From positions 1 through 64,000 of the forward strand of contig SVMB01000004.1 in assembly GCA_015067675.1 (NCBI GenBank): DNA of 64,000 nucleotides, in the 5' to 3' direction. Below the pieces are notes generated by a model. That model was not told the DNA's origin, ran no database searches, and saw only the letters and a list, made by a program, of their open reading frames with translations. This DNA is from Oscillospiraceae bacterium (lineage in GTDB: Bacteria; Bacillota; Clostridia; Oscillospirales; QAMX01). Below, in pieces: positions 1-8,200 of this stretch (positions within the stretch are counted from its first letter, which is position 1; each line of letters starts with the position of its first letter). The translations under genes were made by a program, and so were the position numbers.

Positions 1-1395
1 GATTTGGTCACGACAACCTATATCCTGCGCTATGATCAGCGCTGGGGTATGCTGGTTCTCTGCTTCGGCGTGGTTACGATGCTGCTGGGTGCTGTCCTTG
101 CGCTGTTCTCGGTTAATCTCAAGCGTACTCTTGCCTGTTCCTCCATGTCCCAGATCGGTTTTATCTTGGTGGGTGTGGGCATGATGGCATTGCTGGGACA
201 TGAGAATGCACTGGCGGTTCGTGGAACAACGCTGCACATGGTCAACCATTCTCTGATCAAGCTCGTGCTGTTTATGGTAGCGGGTGTCTGCTATATGAAC
301 ACCCATAAGCTCGATCTCAATGCGCTGCGCGGCTACGGACGCGGAAAGCCGATGCTGATGTTCTGGTATGTCTGCGGCGCCTGGAGCATCATGGGTCTGC
401 CGTTGGGCTCGGGTTATGTCAGCAAGACGCTGCTGCATGAAAGCATTGTTGAGTATATCCATGAGCTTGCTCATCACGGGATGAACACAACGCTTTTCAG
501 TGTCATTGAATGGCTGTTCCTGATTGCCGGCGGCATGACGGTTGCCTATATGACAAAGCTCTTTGTGGTGCTCTTCATTGATAAGCCTGCAAAGGACGCT
601 CACCACGGCACAAAAGCGTATGCAAATCCCCTCAGCCGTGCAGCTTTGACGCTTTCAGCGATTCTCCTGCCCGTTCTGGGCCTTCTTCCCTATCATACGA
701 TGAATCCCATCGCAAGCTTTGCCCAGGGGTTCCTGGCAGGCTCTGAACCTGCCCACGCGGTTGCCTACTTCAGCTGGACAAACCTCAAAGGTGCGGTCAT
801 CTCCATCGCCATCGGTACTGTAATCTACTTTGGTTTTGTTCGCACGGTGACGATGAGGCGTGAGAGCAAGGGAGTGTACAGCTATGTGAATCGCTGGCCG
901 GAAAGCCTTGATCTGGAAGATGGTCTGTACCGTCCGCTGTGCAGGCTTCTGGTGCTCATTGGAGGCGGCATCGGCTGGGTCATGGATCGCGTAATCGACG
1001 GTCCTCTGGGACGCTGGACGCTGACACTGGGAGCTCTGATTGCCCGTATTCTGGAGCGTACCACCGACTCGATTCTGGTAATCATCCGCCGTACGCTCTT
1101 CCGTGAGCGGCGTGAGCACAGGGAACTGGCCAACGGTACCCGTACGACCTATGCTATGGGACGCATTGCCGACGGTCTGGTCAATGCTTATGATCATATA
1201 ACGCATCATACCAGAGCCAGACGGCGTTCTTTCGTGGAGACGTTTGCACGCTGGCATGACGAGATTTCGGATGAGAACAGCATTATTGCCCGCAGTATGT
1301 CCTTCGGCCTGCTGATGGCGGGACTGGGCGTATTTCTGACGCTTGTATATCTGCTGGTGTACGTACTGTTCCCTCACTGGTCATTCCTGCCGTAA
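1..1395 (+). CDS. Proton-conducting membrane subunit, NADH-dehydrogenase/Mrp/hydrogenase family (5' end outside window)
   Basis: The last about 464 residues of an integral membrane protein; the frame is open to base 1, so the start lies upstream. The transporter core of the NuoL/NuoM/HyfB/MrpD family is visible: MSQIGFI, then the paired charged segment HMVNHSLIKLVLFMVAG, whose His and Lys lie on the proton path in this family, then a conserved PLGSGYVSK turn. Many hydrophobic helices follow. About 190 C-terminal residues beyond the core form a basic cytoplasmic-looking stretch and a final helix near the C terminus. Such subunits pump H+ or Na+ in complex I, Mrp antiporters or membrane-bound hydrogenases; without the upstream genes I cannot say which. 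A strong terminator follows the stop. Confidence 0.85.
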   Translation, partial: DLVTTTYILRYDQRWGMLVLCFGVVTMLLGAVLALFSVNLKRTLACSSMSQIGFILVGVGMMALLGHENALAVRGTTLHMVNHSLIKLVLFMVAGVCYMNTHKLDLNALRGYGRGKPMLMFWYVCGAWSIMGLPLGSGYVSKTLLHESIVEYIHELAHHGMNTTLFSVIEWLFLIAGGMTVAYMTKLFVVLFIDKPAKDAHHGTKAYANPLSRAALTLSAILLPVLGLLPYHTMNPIASFAQGFLAGSEPAHAVAYFSWTNLKGAVISIAIGTVIYFGFVRTVTMRRESKGVYSYVNRWPESLDLEDGLYRPLCRLLVLIGGGIGWVMDRVIDGPLGRWTLTLGALIARILERTTDSILVIIRRTLFRERREHRELANGTRTTYAMGRIADGLVNAYDHITHHTRARRRSFVETFARWHDEISDENSIIARSMSFGLLMAGLGVFLTLVYLLVYVLFPHWSFLP

Positions 1396-1434
1396 GAAAA
1401 CGGGTGCTTGCAAAGAAGGCTGATGCATGATATA

Positions 1435-1472
1435 ATGCCCTTGATCCCTTCTGCGGGATCAGGGGCATTTTT
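1435..1472 (+). terminator. Rho-independent terminator after the transporter gene
   Basis: A 14-bp stem (one G-T pair) around a 6-base loop, followed by TTTTT. It closes the upstream operon. Confidence 0.85.
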
Positions 1473-1527
1473 GCAGATACGCTCGGTCAGGAAAAACAAA
1501 GCCGAGATTGTTTAAGGAGTCGTACCG

Positions 1528-2595
1528 ATGGATAAAAACGCAATGCGCAGCATACTGGAGGAACATCTCAGACGATACCCGGAGATGCAGCCGCAGGATC
1601 TGGTGAAGCTTCTGTATCAAAATGAGTTCGGGTGCGGACATATGATTCAAAATCCGGAGGGCTTTCTGGATTACATCCGTCAGGAAGCACAGGAAGTTCA
1701 GGCAGCGGCGGATTCGACTGATCCGGATGCGTATACAGTCAGCATAGGCGATGGTTTTTACAGAGTTGATTTGACTTCGGTCAGTTCAGGACACCTTTCT
1801 GCCGAGGCGCTGGCTGCTGCCTGCCTGTATACAGCCCGGACGACCAACGGCTCACGGGAAGCTTTTGAAAAGAAACTTAAAACACTGGAAGAACTGTGCT
1901 GCGAAGGCTGTCTGCCGACGGTGGATGCCTATCTCCTCGCCTACCGTGCTGCGGGCTGCCCTGCTGTTCATCACAGTGACCGTTTCAGAGATAACTATAA
2001 GCCTGCCTACCGTGTTGTCAGCCGGGCGGGATTGCAGCTGCTCAAAGCATTGCAGGCGGCAGATGCCTGTATCCGGGAAAAGGGTCATGCGGTGCTGGCG
2101 ATCGACGGCAACTGTGGTTCGGGCAAAAGCCTTGTCTGTGAGTGCATTTCCGCAGCGTACGGCGCAGGGGGTGTGCATATGGACGACTTCTTCCTGCAGC
2201 CCTCTCAGCGCTCTCTGGAACGACTCCGCGAACCCGGCGGAAACATCGATTATGAGCGGTTCGAGGAAGAAGTACTGCCTGGTCTGAGAAGCGGACAGAG
2301 CTTTGTCTATCGTATCTTTGACTGCGGAACGCAGAAGTTCAGCGATCTGCAGCAGGTATCCCCCACTGCGCTGCGCGTAGTGGAAGGATCTTACAGTCTG
2401 CATCAGAAATTCCGGGATGTGTATGATGTAAAGGTATTCCTCAGCGTAGATCCTGTGACACAGGTACAGCGCATTGAAGCACGCGATGGTGCACGTATGC
2501 TTGGCGCATTTCTATCCCGCTGGATCCCGATGGAGAGTACCTATCACAAGGCACAGGAAGTTATGCAGTGTTGTGATTTCATCGTGTATACATAA
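1528..2595 (+). CDS. Uridine-kinase-like P-loop NTPase with an N-terminal extra domain
   Basis: 355 residues. The start is supported by AAGGAG eight bases upstream. Residues 1 to about 185 are an unrecognised domain with FGCGHMI and AVHHSDRFRDNY motifs. Residues about 190-355 resemble the uridine kinase/phosphoribulokinase fold: Walker A GNCGSGKS at 194-201, MDDFFLQ shortly after, then a REPGGNIDYERF segment like the substrate-binding loop of uridine kinases, and VFLSVDPVTQVQRI near the end. It probably phosphorylates a nucleoside or small sugar-like substrate, but the real substrate is unknown and the N-terminal domain may change specificity. It is flanked by terminators, so it is probably transcribed alone. 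Confidence 0.75.
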   Translation: MDKNAMRSILEEHLRRYPEMQPQDLVKLLYQNEFGCGHMIQNPEGFLDYIRQEAQEVQAAADSTDPDAYTVSIGDGFYRVDLTSVSSGHLSAEALAAACLYTARTTNGSREAFEKKLKTLEELCCEGCLPTVDAYLLAYRAAGCPAVHHSDRFRDNYKPAYRVVSRAGLQLLKALQAADACIREKGHAVLAIDGNCGSGKSLVCECISAAYGAGGVHMDDFFLQPSQRSLERLREPGGNIDYERFEEEVLPGLRSGQSFVYRIFDCGTQKFSDLQQVSPTALRVVEGSYSLHQKFRDVYDVKVFLSVDPVTQVQRIEARDGARMLGAFLSRWIPMESTYHKAQEVMQCCDFIVYT

Positions 2596-2607
2596 CAGAA
2601 CCGATAT

Positions 2608-2638
2608 AAGCCTGCGATGGCGTGTCCATCGCAGGCTT
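2608..2638 (+). terminator. Hairpin terminator without a clear U tract
   Basis: A perfect 13-bp stem (AAGCCTGCGATGG) with a 5-base loop directly after the kinase stop. The following bases are AAAATAT rather than T-rich, so it may act mainly as an RNA 3' stabiliser. Confidence 0.6.
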
Positions 2639-2653
2639 AAAATATACGCAAAT

Positions 2654-2702
2654 CCGATTACCGAATATATTGAAATACTTCCGATTACATGGTATATTGA
2701 AA
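2654..2702 (+). repeat. 27-bp direct repeats around the deoR-type promoter
   Basis: CCGATTAC occurs at 2654 and 2681, and TATATTGAAA at 2666 and 2693, both 27 bp apart, so one unit is repeated in tandem. The repeats contain the -35 and the -10 of the promoter for the DeoR-type gene. DeoR-family proteins often bind repeated sites, so autoregulation is likely (inference). Confidence 0.6.
2670..2698 (+). promoter_or_regulatory. Sigma-A promoter of the DeoR-type gene
   Basis: TTGAAA at 2670-2675, a 17-bp spacer, TATATT at 2693-2698. The transcript would start near 2705, about 40 bases before the chosen start codon. Confidence 0.65.
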
Positions 2703-2743
2703 GCGTCGAATTCGATGCTATTTTACAGATTGGAGATGATCGT

Positions 2744-3520
2744 TTGTTTATTGAAGAACGTCATCGGGAAATATCGGACTATATTCGTGAAAACGGAAAG
2801 ATTACGGTTTCGGAAATAACCGGTAAGTATGGGATATCGGATGAGTCTGCACGCCGGGATCTTCGAATCCTGGAGCAAAAGGGGCATTGCCAGAGAACAC
2901 ATGGCGGCGCAATTGCGGTACGGCAGGTTGGCCTTCGGCCTCCTGCTGATCGCTGCTTTGAATCCATGCCGATATTTGAAAACTACAGGCAGATTGCAGC
3001 CCACGCATCAGGGCTTATACGGGAAAACGACAGTGTCTTTCTCACCGGAGGATCGTTTGGCTACATCATGACCTCGCTTCTGCCGCGGGAGTATCACTAT
3101 ACAGTGGTTGTCAATTCAGCGGACATTGCCAAAGAGCTTCGCAGTTGTGATAACATCGACGTCTATCTTACCGGCGGCAGAATGAGTCCCAGAGGGTCGT
3201 TTTATGACAGCATGGCGCGGGAAATGGTTGGCCGGATGCATTTTGATCGCTGTTTTCTGACGGGCGCCGGTCTGACAGCAGATTTTGGCTTGTCCAATGC
3301 GACTGATGAAGCGGCCTCATTTCAGCGGACGGTGATTCAAAACAGCCGCAGGCGGTATTTGCTCATGCCGGGCACAAAAATCGGCGTCAATGCGTTCATC
3401 AGGGTATGTGACGCCGAAAAGTTTGATGCGGTGATCACAGACGGTGACTGTGTGGATGAGCAGATTACGATGCTTAGAGAGCGTGAGATTGACGTAATTG
3501 TGACGGGAGAACGAAAATGA
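2744..3520 (+). CDS. DeoR-family transcriptional regulator
   Basis: 258 residues from a TTG start, chosen because GGAG lies eight bases upstream and because the family N terminus (FIEERHREISDYI) begins there; the frame is open further upstream without family-like sequence. An N-terminal winged HTH contains the typical SDESARRDLRILEQKG recognition region followed by RTHGGAI. The C-terminal DeoRC sensor domain (sugar-phosphate-binding, isomerase-like fold) shows FLTGGSF, DVYLTGGRMSPRG and DRCFLTGAGLTADFGLSN. Such proteins repress sugar or nucleoside catabolic genes until a phosphorylated intermediate binds. The next gene overlaps by 4 bp. No obvious sugar operon follows, so the target is unclear. 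Confidence 0.88.
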   Translation: MFIEERHREISDYIRENGKITVSEITGKYGISDESARRDLRILEQKGHCQRTHGGAIAVRQVGLRPPADRCFESMPIFENYRQIAAHASGLIRENDSVFLTGGSFGYIMTSLLPREYHYTVVVNSADIAKELRSCDNIDVYLTGGRMSPRGSFYDSMAREMVGRMHFDRCFLTGAGLTADFGLSNATDEAASFQRTVIQNSRRRYLLMPGTKIGVNAFIRVCDAEKFDAVITDGDCVDEQITMLREREIDVIVTGERK

Positions 3521-3705
3521 GCCGGGAGCAGAAGCTGAGAAATCTGATTCTTGATCGTTATACAAGCCTTCGCAGCTTTTCAATGGAAGCCGGGATCCCC
3601 TACAGCTCATTGATGACCTTGTTATCACGGGGAATCGGCGGCGCCTCCTTTGACATGGTGATTCTGATCTGCAGAAAGCTTGAAATTGATCCAATGCAGC
3701 TTTGA
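3517..3705 (+). CDS. Small Cro/CI-type helix-turn-helix protein
   Basis: 62 residues; the start overlaps the DeoR-type stop (ATGA), so the two are translationally coupled. The whole protein is one XRE-like HTH: residues 17-40 (RSFSMEAGIPYSSLMTLLSR) match the scaffold and recognition helices, and the end (CRKLEIDPMQL) resembles the closing helix of small Cro-like proteins. It lacks any sensor or dimer domain. It may bind DNA with, or modulate, the DeoR regulator; that is inference from coupling alone. Confidence 0.7.
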   Translation: MSREQKLRNLILDRYTSLRSFSMEAGIPYSSLMTLLSRGIGGASFDMVILICRKLEIDPMQL

Positions 3706-3823
3706 TAGATCAGTTGTCCTGCCATAGCGTAAATTGACGGACCTCGCTGCAACTTTTTGAAAAAACAGACGTCTGATCAGATGATGGCGAAAAACGCTGC
3801 ATATACACTGGCGGAGGAATACC

Positions 3824-4570
3824 ATGGCAAACTGGATTACACATTTGATGATTGCTGACAGGCTCTTGCAGGTATGCCCGGGGCTTGACCGACGTGGATT
3901 TTGCGTGGGAAATATCGGCCCGGACTGCAATATTGAAAACGAGGACTGGACAGCCTTTATACCGCCGCGTGAAGTCACACACTGGATGCGTGACGGGAAG
4001 AAGGATCTGATTGGCGCCGAGCGCTTTTTTCAATCGTATGCACTTCCCTGCGTGCATGAACCGGCATCGCGTGAGAAGCTTTCCTTTATGCTGGGCTATT
4101 ATGTTCATCTGATTGCAGATGTTGCCTATCCTGCGTTTGTGCACGATGAGGAGCGGGTTGGCCGGATGTGGAACCGGTTTCTGCATGATGAGCGGCTGAG
4201 ATCAGATGCACAGACGCTTTCTCCGAGTTGGGAACATGCAAAGCGCCTGGTATCCAAAGAGGCGCGGATGCGTGAGCTGAGCCTGATAGAGGCAGAGTAT
4301 CTGCAAGTTAACCCCGAATCCGGATTTCTGACAGAGATTATCCCGCTGAAAATGTTTCCGGATTATCTTGATTATCTCCTGCCGGGGAGCATTACCCGTA
4401 AGGTCAGGATTATGGCGCAAATTCCGAAGCCGGATCCTTCCCTGCACGATCCGATTGTGATAACACGGGAAGAACTGTACGGATATGTTCAGCGGACGGC
4501 AGCGCAGTGCATGGAGCTGCTGCGAAACTCAGCCGCTGCTGCGTTTCTGTCAGTGGCTGAGAACGAATAA
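3824..4570 (+). CDS. Zinc-dependent phospholipase C-like protein
   Basis: 248 residues; GGAGG lies just upstream of the ATG. It has the all-helical zinc phospholipase C/S1-P1 nuclease-like pattern: an early W-x2-H (Trp4, His7), GNIGPDC near residue 30, a THWMRDG segment, and GYYVHLIADVAYP with the His and Asp that bind zinc in the family. Many clostridial homologues of this length lack a signal peptide, as here, so it is probably intracellular and its substrate unknown. It may hydrolyse a phosphoester. A strong terminator follows. The 118 bp upstream holds no gene and no convincing -35/-10 pair. Confidence 0.7.
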   Translation: MANWITHLMIADRLLQVCPGLDRRGFCVGNIGPDCNIENEDWTAFIPPREVTHWMRDGKKDLIGAERFFQSYALPCVHEPASREKLSFMLGYYVHLIADVAYPAFVHDEERVGRMWNRFLHDERLRSDAQTLSPSWEHAKRLVSKEARMRELSLIEAEYLQVNPESGFLTEIIPLKMFPDYLDYLLPGSITRKVRIMAQIPKPDPSLHDPIVITREELYGYVQRTAAQCMELLRNSAAAAFLSVAENE

Positions 4571-4572
4571 CG

Positions 4573-4610
4573 AAAAAGCAGCGGCACGATTTCTCGTGCC
4601 GCTGCTTTTT
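4573..4610 (+). terminator. Strong Rho-independent terminator
   Basis: A 13-bp GC-rich stem (AGCAGCGGCACGA and complement) with a TTTC loop, then a T5 tract. It isolates the following sigma-factor operon from upstream transcription. Confidence 0.9.
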
Positions 4611-4644
4611 GCGGAAAAAAGTCGGAAAATACTTGCGGTTATGG

Positions 4645-4671
4645 TGTAACATTCAGAAGACTTGCCGCGTC
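4645..4671 (+). promoter_or_regulatory. ECF-sigma-type promoter upstream of the sigma gene
   Basis: TGTAAC at 4645-4650, a 17-base spacer, CGTC at 4668-4671. This matches the known ECF promoter pattern (an AAC-containing -35 and a CGTC/CGTA -10, as for Bacillus sigma-X, -M and -W). It sits about 43 bases before the sigma start codon and just after a terminator, as expected for an autoregulated ECF operon. No better sigma-A pair is visible here. Confidence 0.7.
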
Positions 4672-4714
4672 TAAGAATACAGTGAGATTTCACCGAGGAG
4701 AAGAGGTCAGGAAC

Positions 4715-5287
4715 ATGTTTCTGTTTACGCTCGCGGATTCGACGGTACCGTACAAGCCACCGTTGGATCTGGAAGCATGGATGGAGCAGTATGGTACGGA
4801 ACTGCTGCGTCTGTGCTATCTTTACATAAAAGACCATCAGCTTGCCGAGGACGCGGTGCAGGATACGTTTGTGAAGGCTTACACGAAGTATGACAGCTTC
4901 AGAGGCAATTCAAGCATCAAAACCTGGCTGACGGCAATTGCGATCAATGTCTGCCGGGACATTATGCGCAGACGGTCCTACCATGAACGGCCGCTGATGC
5001 TGAGTCAGGACGAAACAGATCCCGCTCTTGCGATGGATCGGCATCTGGCCGGAACGCAGCCGGAGGATCCGCTGGCTGCTACCGATGACAGGCTGATGCT
5101 GCTCAAGGCAATATCAGAGCTGCCGGATGCGTACAGGGAAACGATTCTCCTGTATTATTACAATGGCTTCAACATAAAGGAAATTGCAGCAATTCAGCAT
5201 TGTGCCCAGCCGACGGTCAACGTACGGCTCAAACGCGGACGGGATCTTCTGAAAGCTGCAATCGGCGGCGATGGAAAGGATGAGTGA
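4715..5287 (+). CDS. ECF-type RNA polymerase sigma factor
   Basis: 190 residues. The ATG at 4715 is preferred over an in-frame ATG at 4682 because GAGG precedes it at good spacing. Sigma region 2 is clear: LCYLYIKDHQLAEDAVQDTF, then FRGNSSIKTWLTAIAINVCRD with the -10-contacting helix. A polar linker follows, then region 4: LPDAYRETILLYYYNGFNIKEIA and a recognition helix ending in VRLKRGRDLL. There is no sigma region 1 or 3, as usual for ECF factors. Three bases separate it from the A2M-like membrane gene whose N terminus looks like an anti-sigma tail; the two are almost certainly co-transcribed. A TGTAAC-N17-CGTC promoter upstream suggests autoregulation. Confidence 0.93.
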   Translation: MFLFTLADSTVPYKPPLDLEAWMEQYGTELLRLCYLYIKDHQLAEDAVQDTFVKAYTKYDSFRGNSSIKTWLTAIAINVCRDIMRRRSYHERPLMLSQDETDPALAMDRHLAGTQPEDPLAATDDRLMLLKAISELPDAYRETILLYYYNGFNIKEIAAIQHCAQPTVNVRLKRGRDLLKAAIGGDGKDE

Positions 5288-5290
5288 CAG

Positions 5291-8200
5291 ATGGCAAAGC
5301 TGCATGATTTAAAAAATATCGTCGATGAGAAGCTCGGCGGCGTTCATATGACCGAAGAGCAGAAGGCGCGTGTCCGGAAGGCGGTACAGGCAGAAGCAAA
5401 ACCTGTACGCAGACGTGCACGGTACAGTTGGGCTGCCAGTGCTGCGGCTGCAGTGCTGGCTGTGGTCATGCTGGGAACGATTGCAATACCAAATCTGCCG
5501 GGGAAAAACCCTGCCATGACGACCGACAGCGGCGCTGTGCAGTCGTCCAATCCGCAGGGGCAAGCAACAGCCACAGGCTCTACCACGGCACTTGAGACCA
5601 TGGCGGTGATCGACGTTGCTTCGCAGCTTGAGATTATCGCACTTAACGAGGATGACGGCAGTGTCAGATCGGATTCCGGCTTTCTGATCCGATCCGATGC
5701 GGCGGTGTCGCTGAGCCAGTTGGCGTCGATGATTACGCTGAGCCCTGATGTCAGCTTCTCGCTGGTGGAGCAGGGACAGCGGGAGTTTTTGCTGAAACCC
5801 GATTCGCCGCTGGCACGCAATACGCTGCTCAATATCAATGTCTCCGTGGAAGATGAGCTGCTGCGCTCATGGGCGTTCCAGACCGGTAAAGAGATGAGCG
5901 TCGTAGCGACGTTACCGGCAGACGAAAGCAACGGTATGCCGCTGAACACCGGTATCGAAATCACCTTCTCCGATTCGTTTGCCGATGCCCAGTCGCACTT
6001 TTCCATCTCCCCTGCTGTTGCAGGTCGCTTTGAGACCAACGGCAATACGCTGGTATTCATCCCGGAGGAAGAACTGAAAAAGGATACGATTTACCGCGTG
6101 ACTGTCAGTGCCGGCGTAATCGGAGACGGCGGTGAAACGCTGGAAGAGGACTACAGCTTTGCCTTCCGTACACCTGCTGATTACAATGAACGTATATATT
6201 TGATTGACAATTTCACGGAAAGCTATCTGCCGGAGGATCAGGTGATTATCTCCCTTGATGCTACCGAGGGATTTGACGACAAAACCTTCCGGGTGAATCT
6301 GTATAAGCTGGAATCTGCAGATGAATATCTGGCACTTGCAGAGGAACACGAGAACGCGATACATCCTGCCCTCGGAAAGAGCTTTGATGTGACGCTGGAT
6401 GTGAGCGGCTATGAGACGGCGATGTCTTTTGAAACCAGACTTTACCGGCAGGAGAACTATTGGTGGGATGCGCCGCACATCATCTTCCCAGAAACGCCTG
6501 CGGAAGGCTGGTATCTGGCGGACGTGTCGATTGAGGATTCGGACCGGCGCATTCAGAAGCTGATTCAGGTATCCTCGCTTTCCGTGCATACGCAGTCGGT
6601 GAACGGCGAGACGATTATTTGGGTAAATGACACGCAGACCGGCAGCGCGGCCCAGGATGCCGGGATTACACTGCAGGCGGATGACCAGACGGTAAACTGT
6701 GTGACGGATGCAAACGGACTTGCCATGTGTTCGCTGGATACCGCGCAGGCACAGCTTCAGATTCGCCTGGAAGACCGTGTTTTTGCAGACCGGATTATGC
6801 TTGCGGCGGTCAGTGAGCAGAAGCTGTCCGACCAGTATTATGCGATCCTGTACACGGATCGCGCAGCCTATTTGCCCAGCGATACGATTCATTTCTGGGG
6901 TAAACTGTCACCCAAAACCGATGCTGCTCAGCTTCCTGAGAGTCTGGACATCTATTTTGACGATGTAGACAGTGCGCGTCTGCTCAATGTCAGGGTTTCG
7001 GCGGACGGTGTGTTCACCGGAGCAATCGAATACATCGGCAGAACGTCGGGATCATCCAATCTGATTGCGGCATTCGACGGAGAACAGATCACATCCGCCT
7101 GGTTTGTGGTCAGTGACTACACAAAGCCTGTGTATATCCTGAATATGGAGACAGACAAGCAGGTTTATGGTCCCGGTGAAGCTGTACAGGTACGTGTAAC
7201 CGGAACGTTCTACGACGGAACGCCTGCGCAGGGACTTGAAATCGCAGTGCATCACGATCTGGATGTGAACGGTTCCTATGGAATCTCTTCTCTGGTTCTG
7301 GATGAGCAGGGCTGCGCGGAATACAGCTTCATTCCCGGTCATCGGGAGGGTTCCTGGGAGCCTTACTACAGCTATATCAGCTGTAATACTTCATCGGCAG
7401 AAGATGTGTGGGTCGGAGCCAATGCGACGGTACGCATTTTCCGCGGAGATCGGATGCTCAAGGTCGAAAATCTCGCCCAGGAGGGCATTGAGCTAAGAAT
7501 CAACGCCAATGAGCTGCTCATTGACCGATATGAACCCGGTATGGAGCAGCAGGAGATGCTGGAAGCGCTGACAGGATCCGCAGCATCCGTTTCAGGCACG
7601 GTTATCGTGTACGAGTGCGGCTATGAGCGCCGAGAGACCGGGTCTTATTACAATCATATCCTCAAGCATAATATCGTGACCTACGATTATGATTATGTGG
7701 AAACCGTGATTGACAGCCGGGATTTCCAGACCCGAAACGGTGAATGGGCCGGTTCTCCTCTGGATGTCTCAGGGGACTCAAATGTTTGGTATCGTGCGGA
7801 GGTATATTACACGGACAGTGAAGGACGCGCGATGAAGGAAATGATCGGCCTGAGCAACGGTGATCATCCGGGCGGATATGCGAATAACTATTATTTCTAT
7901 GCCGATCAGGCTTTGGACATGCGTATTGATGAAGAACGTGTGCTCACGCTTTCCATGGCAGGCGAAGCGGTACAGGAAGGCCGTATGCTGGTCAGCCTGT
8001 CACAGGATTCTTTCCTGCGCTGCGATGTGCAGCAGGCCGGCGACTATCTGCTGCGGTATACAAAGGATGCGGTCCCGGACATCTATATCAACGGCGCCTA
8101 CTTTGACGGTAAGCATGTGTACAAGATTTCGTCAAGTCATGCAAGCTACGATGCAACCGAGCAGGGACTGCACATCAGCATTCATACGGACAAAGAAAGC

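Noticed and set aside
2693-2712. CcpA cre site near TGAAAGCG in the DeoR promoter
   Set aside because: Only the first half fits the consensus; the second half lacks the closing CA.
2474-2743. Upstream extension of the DeoR-type protein in the same frame
   Set aside because: It runs back over the end of the kinase gene, the terminator hairpin and the promoter, and lacks family-like residues; TTG at 2744 with GGAG is better.
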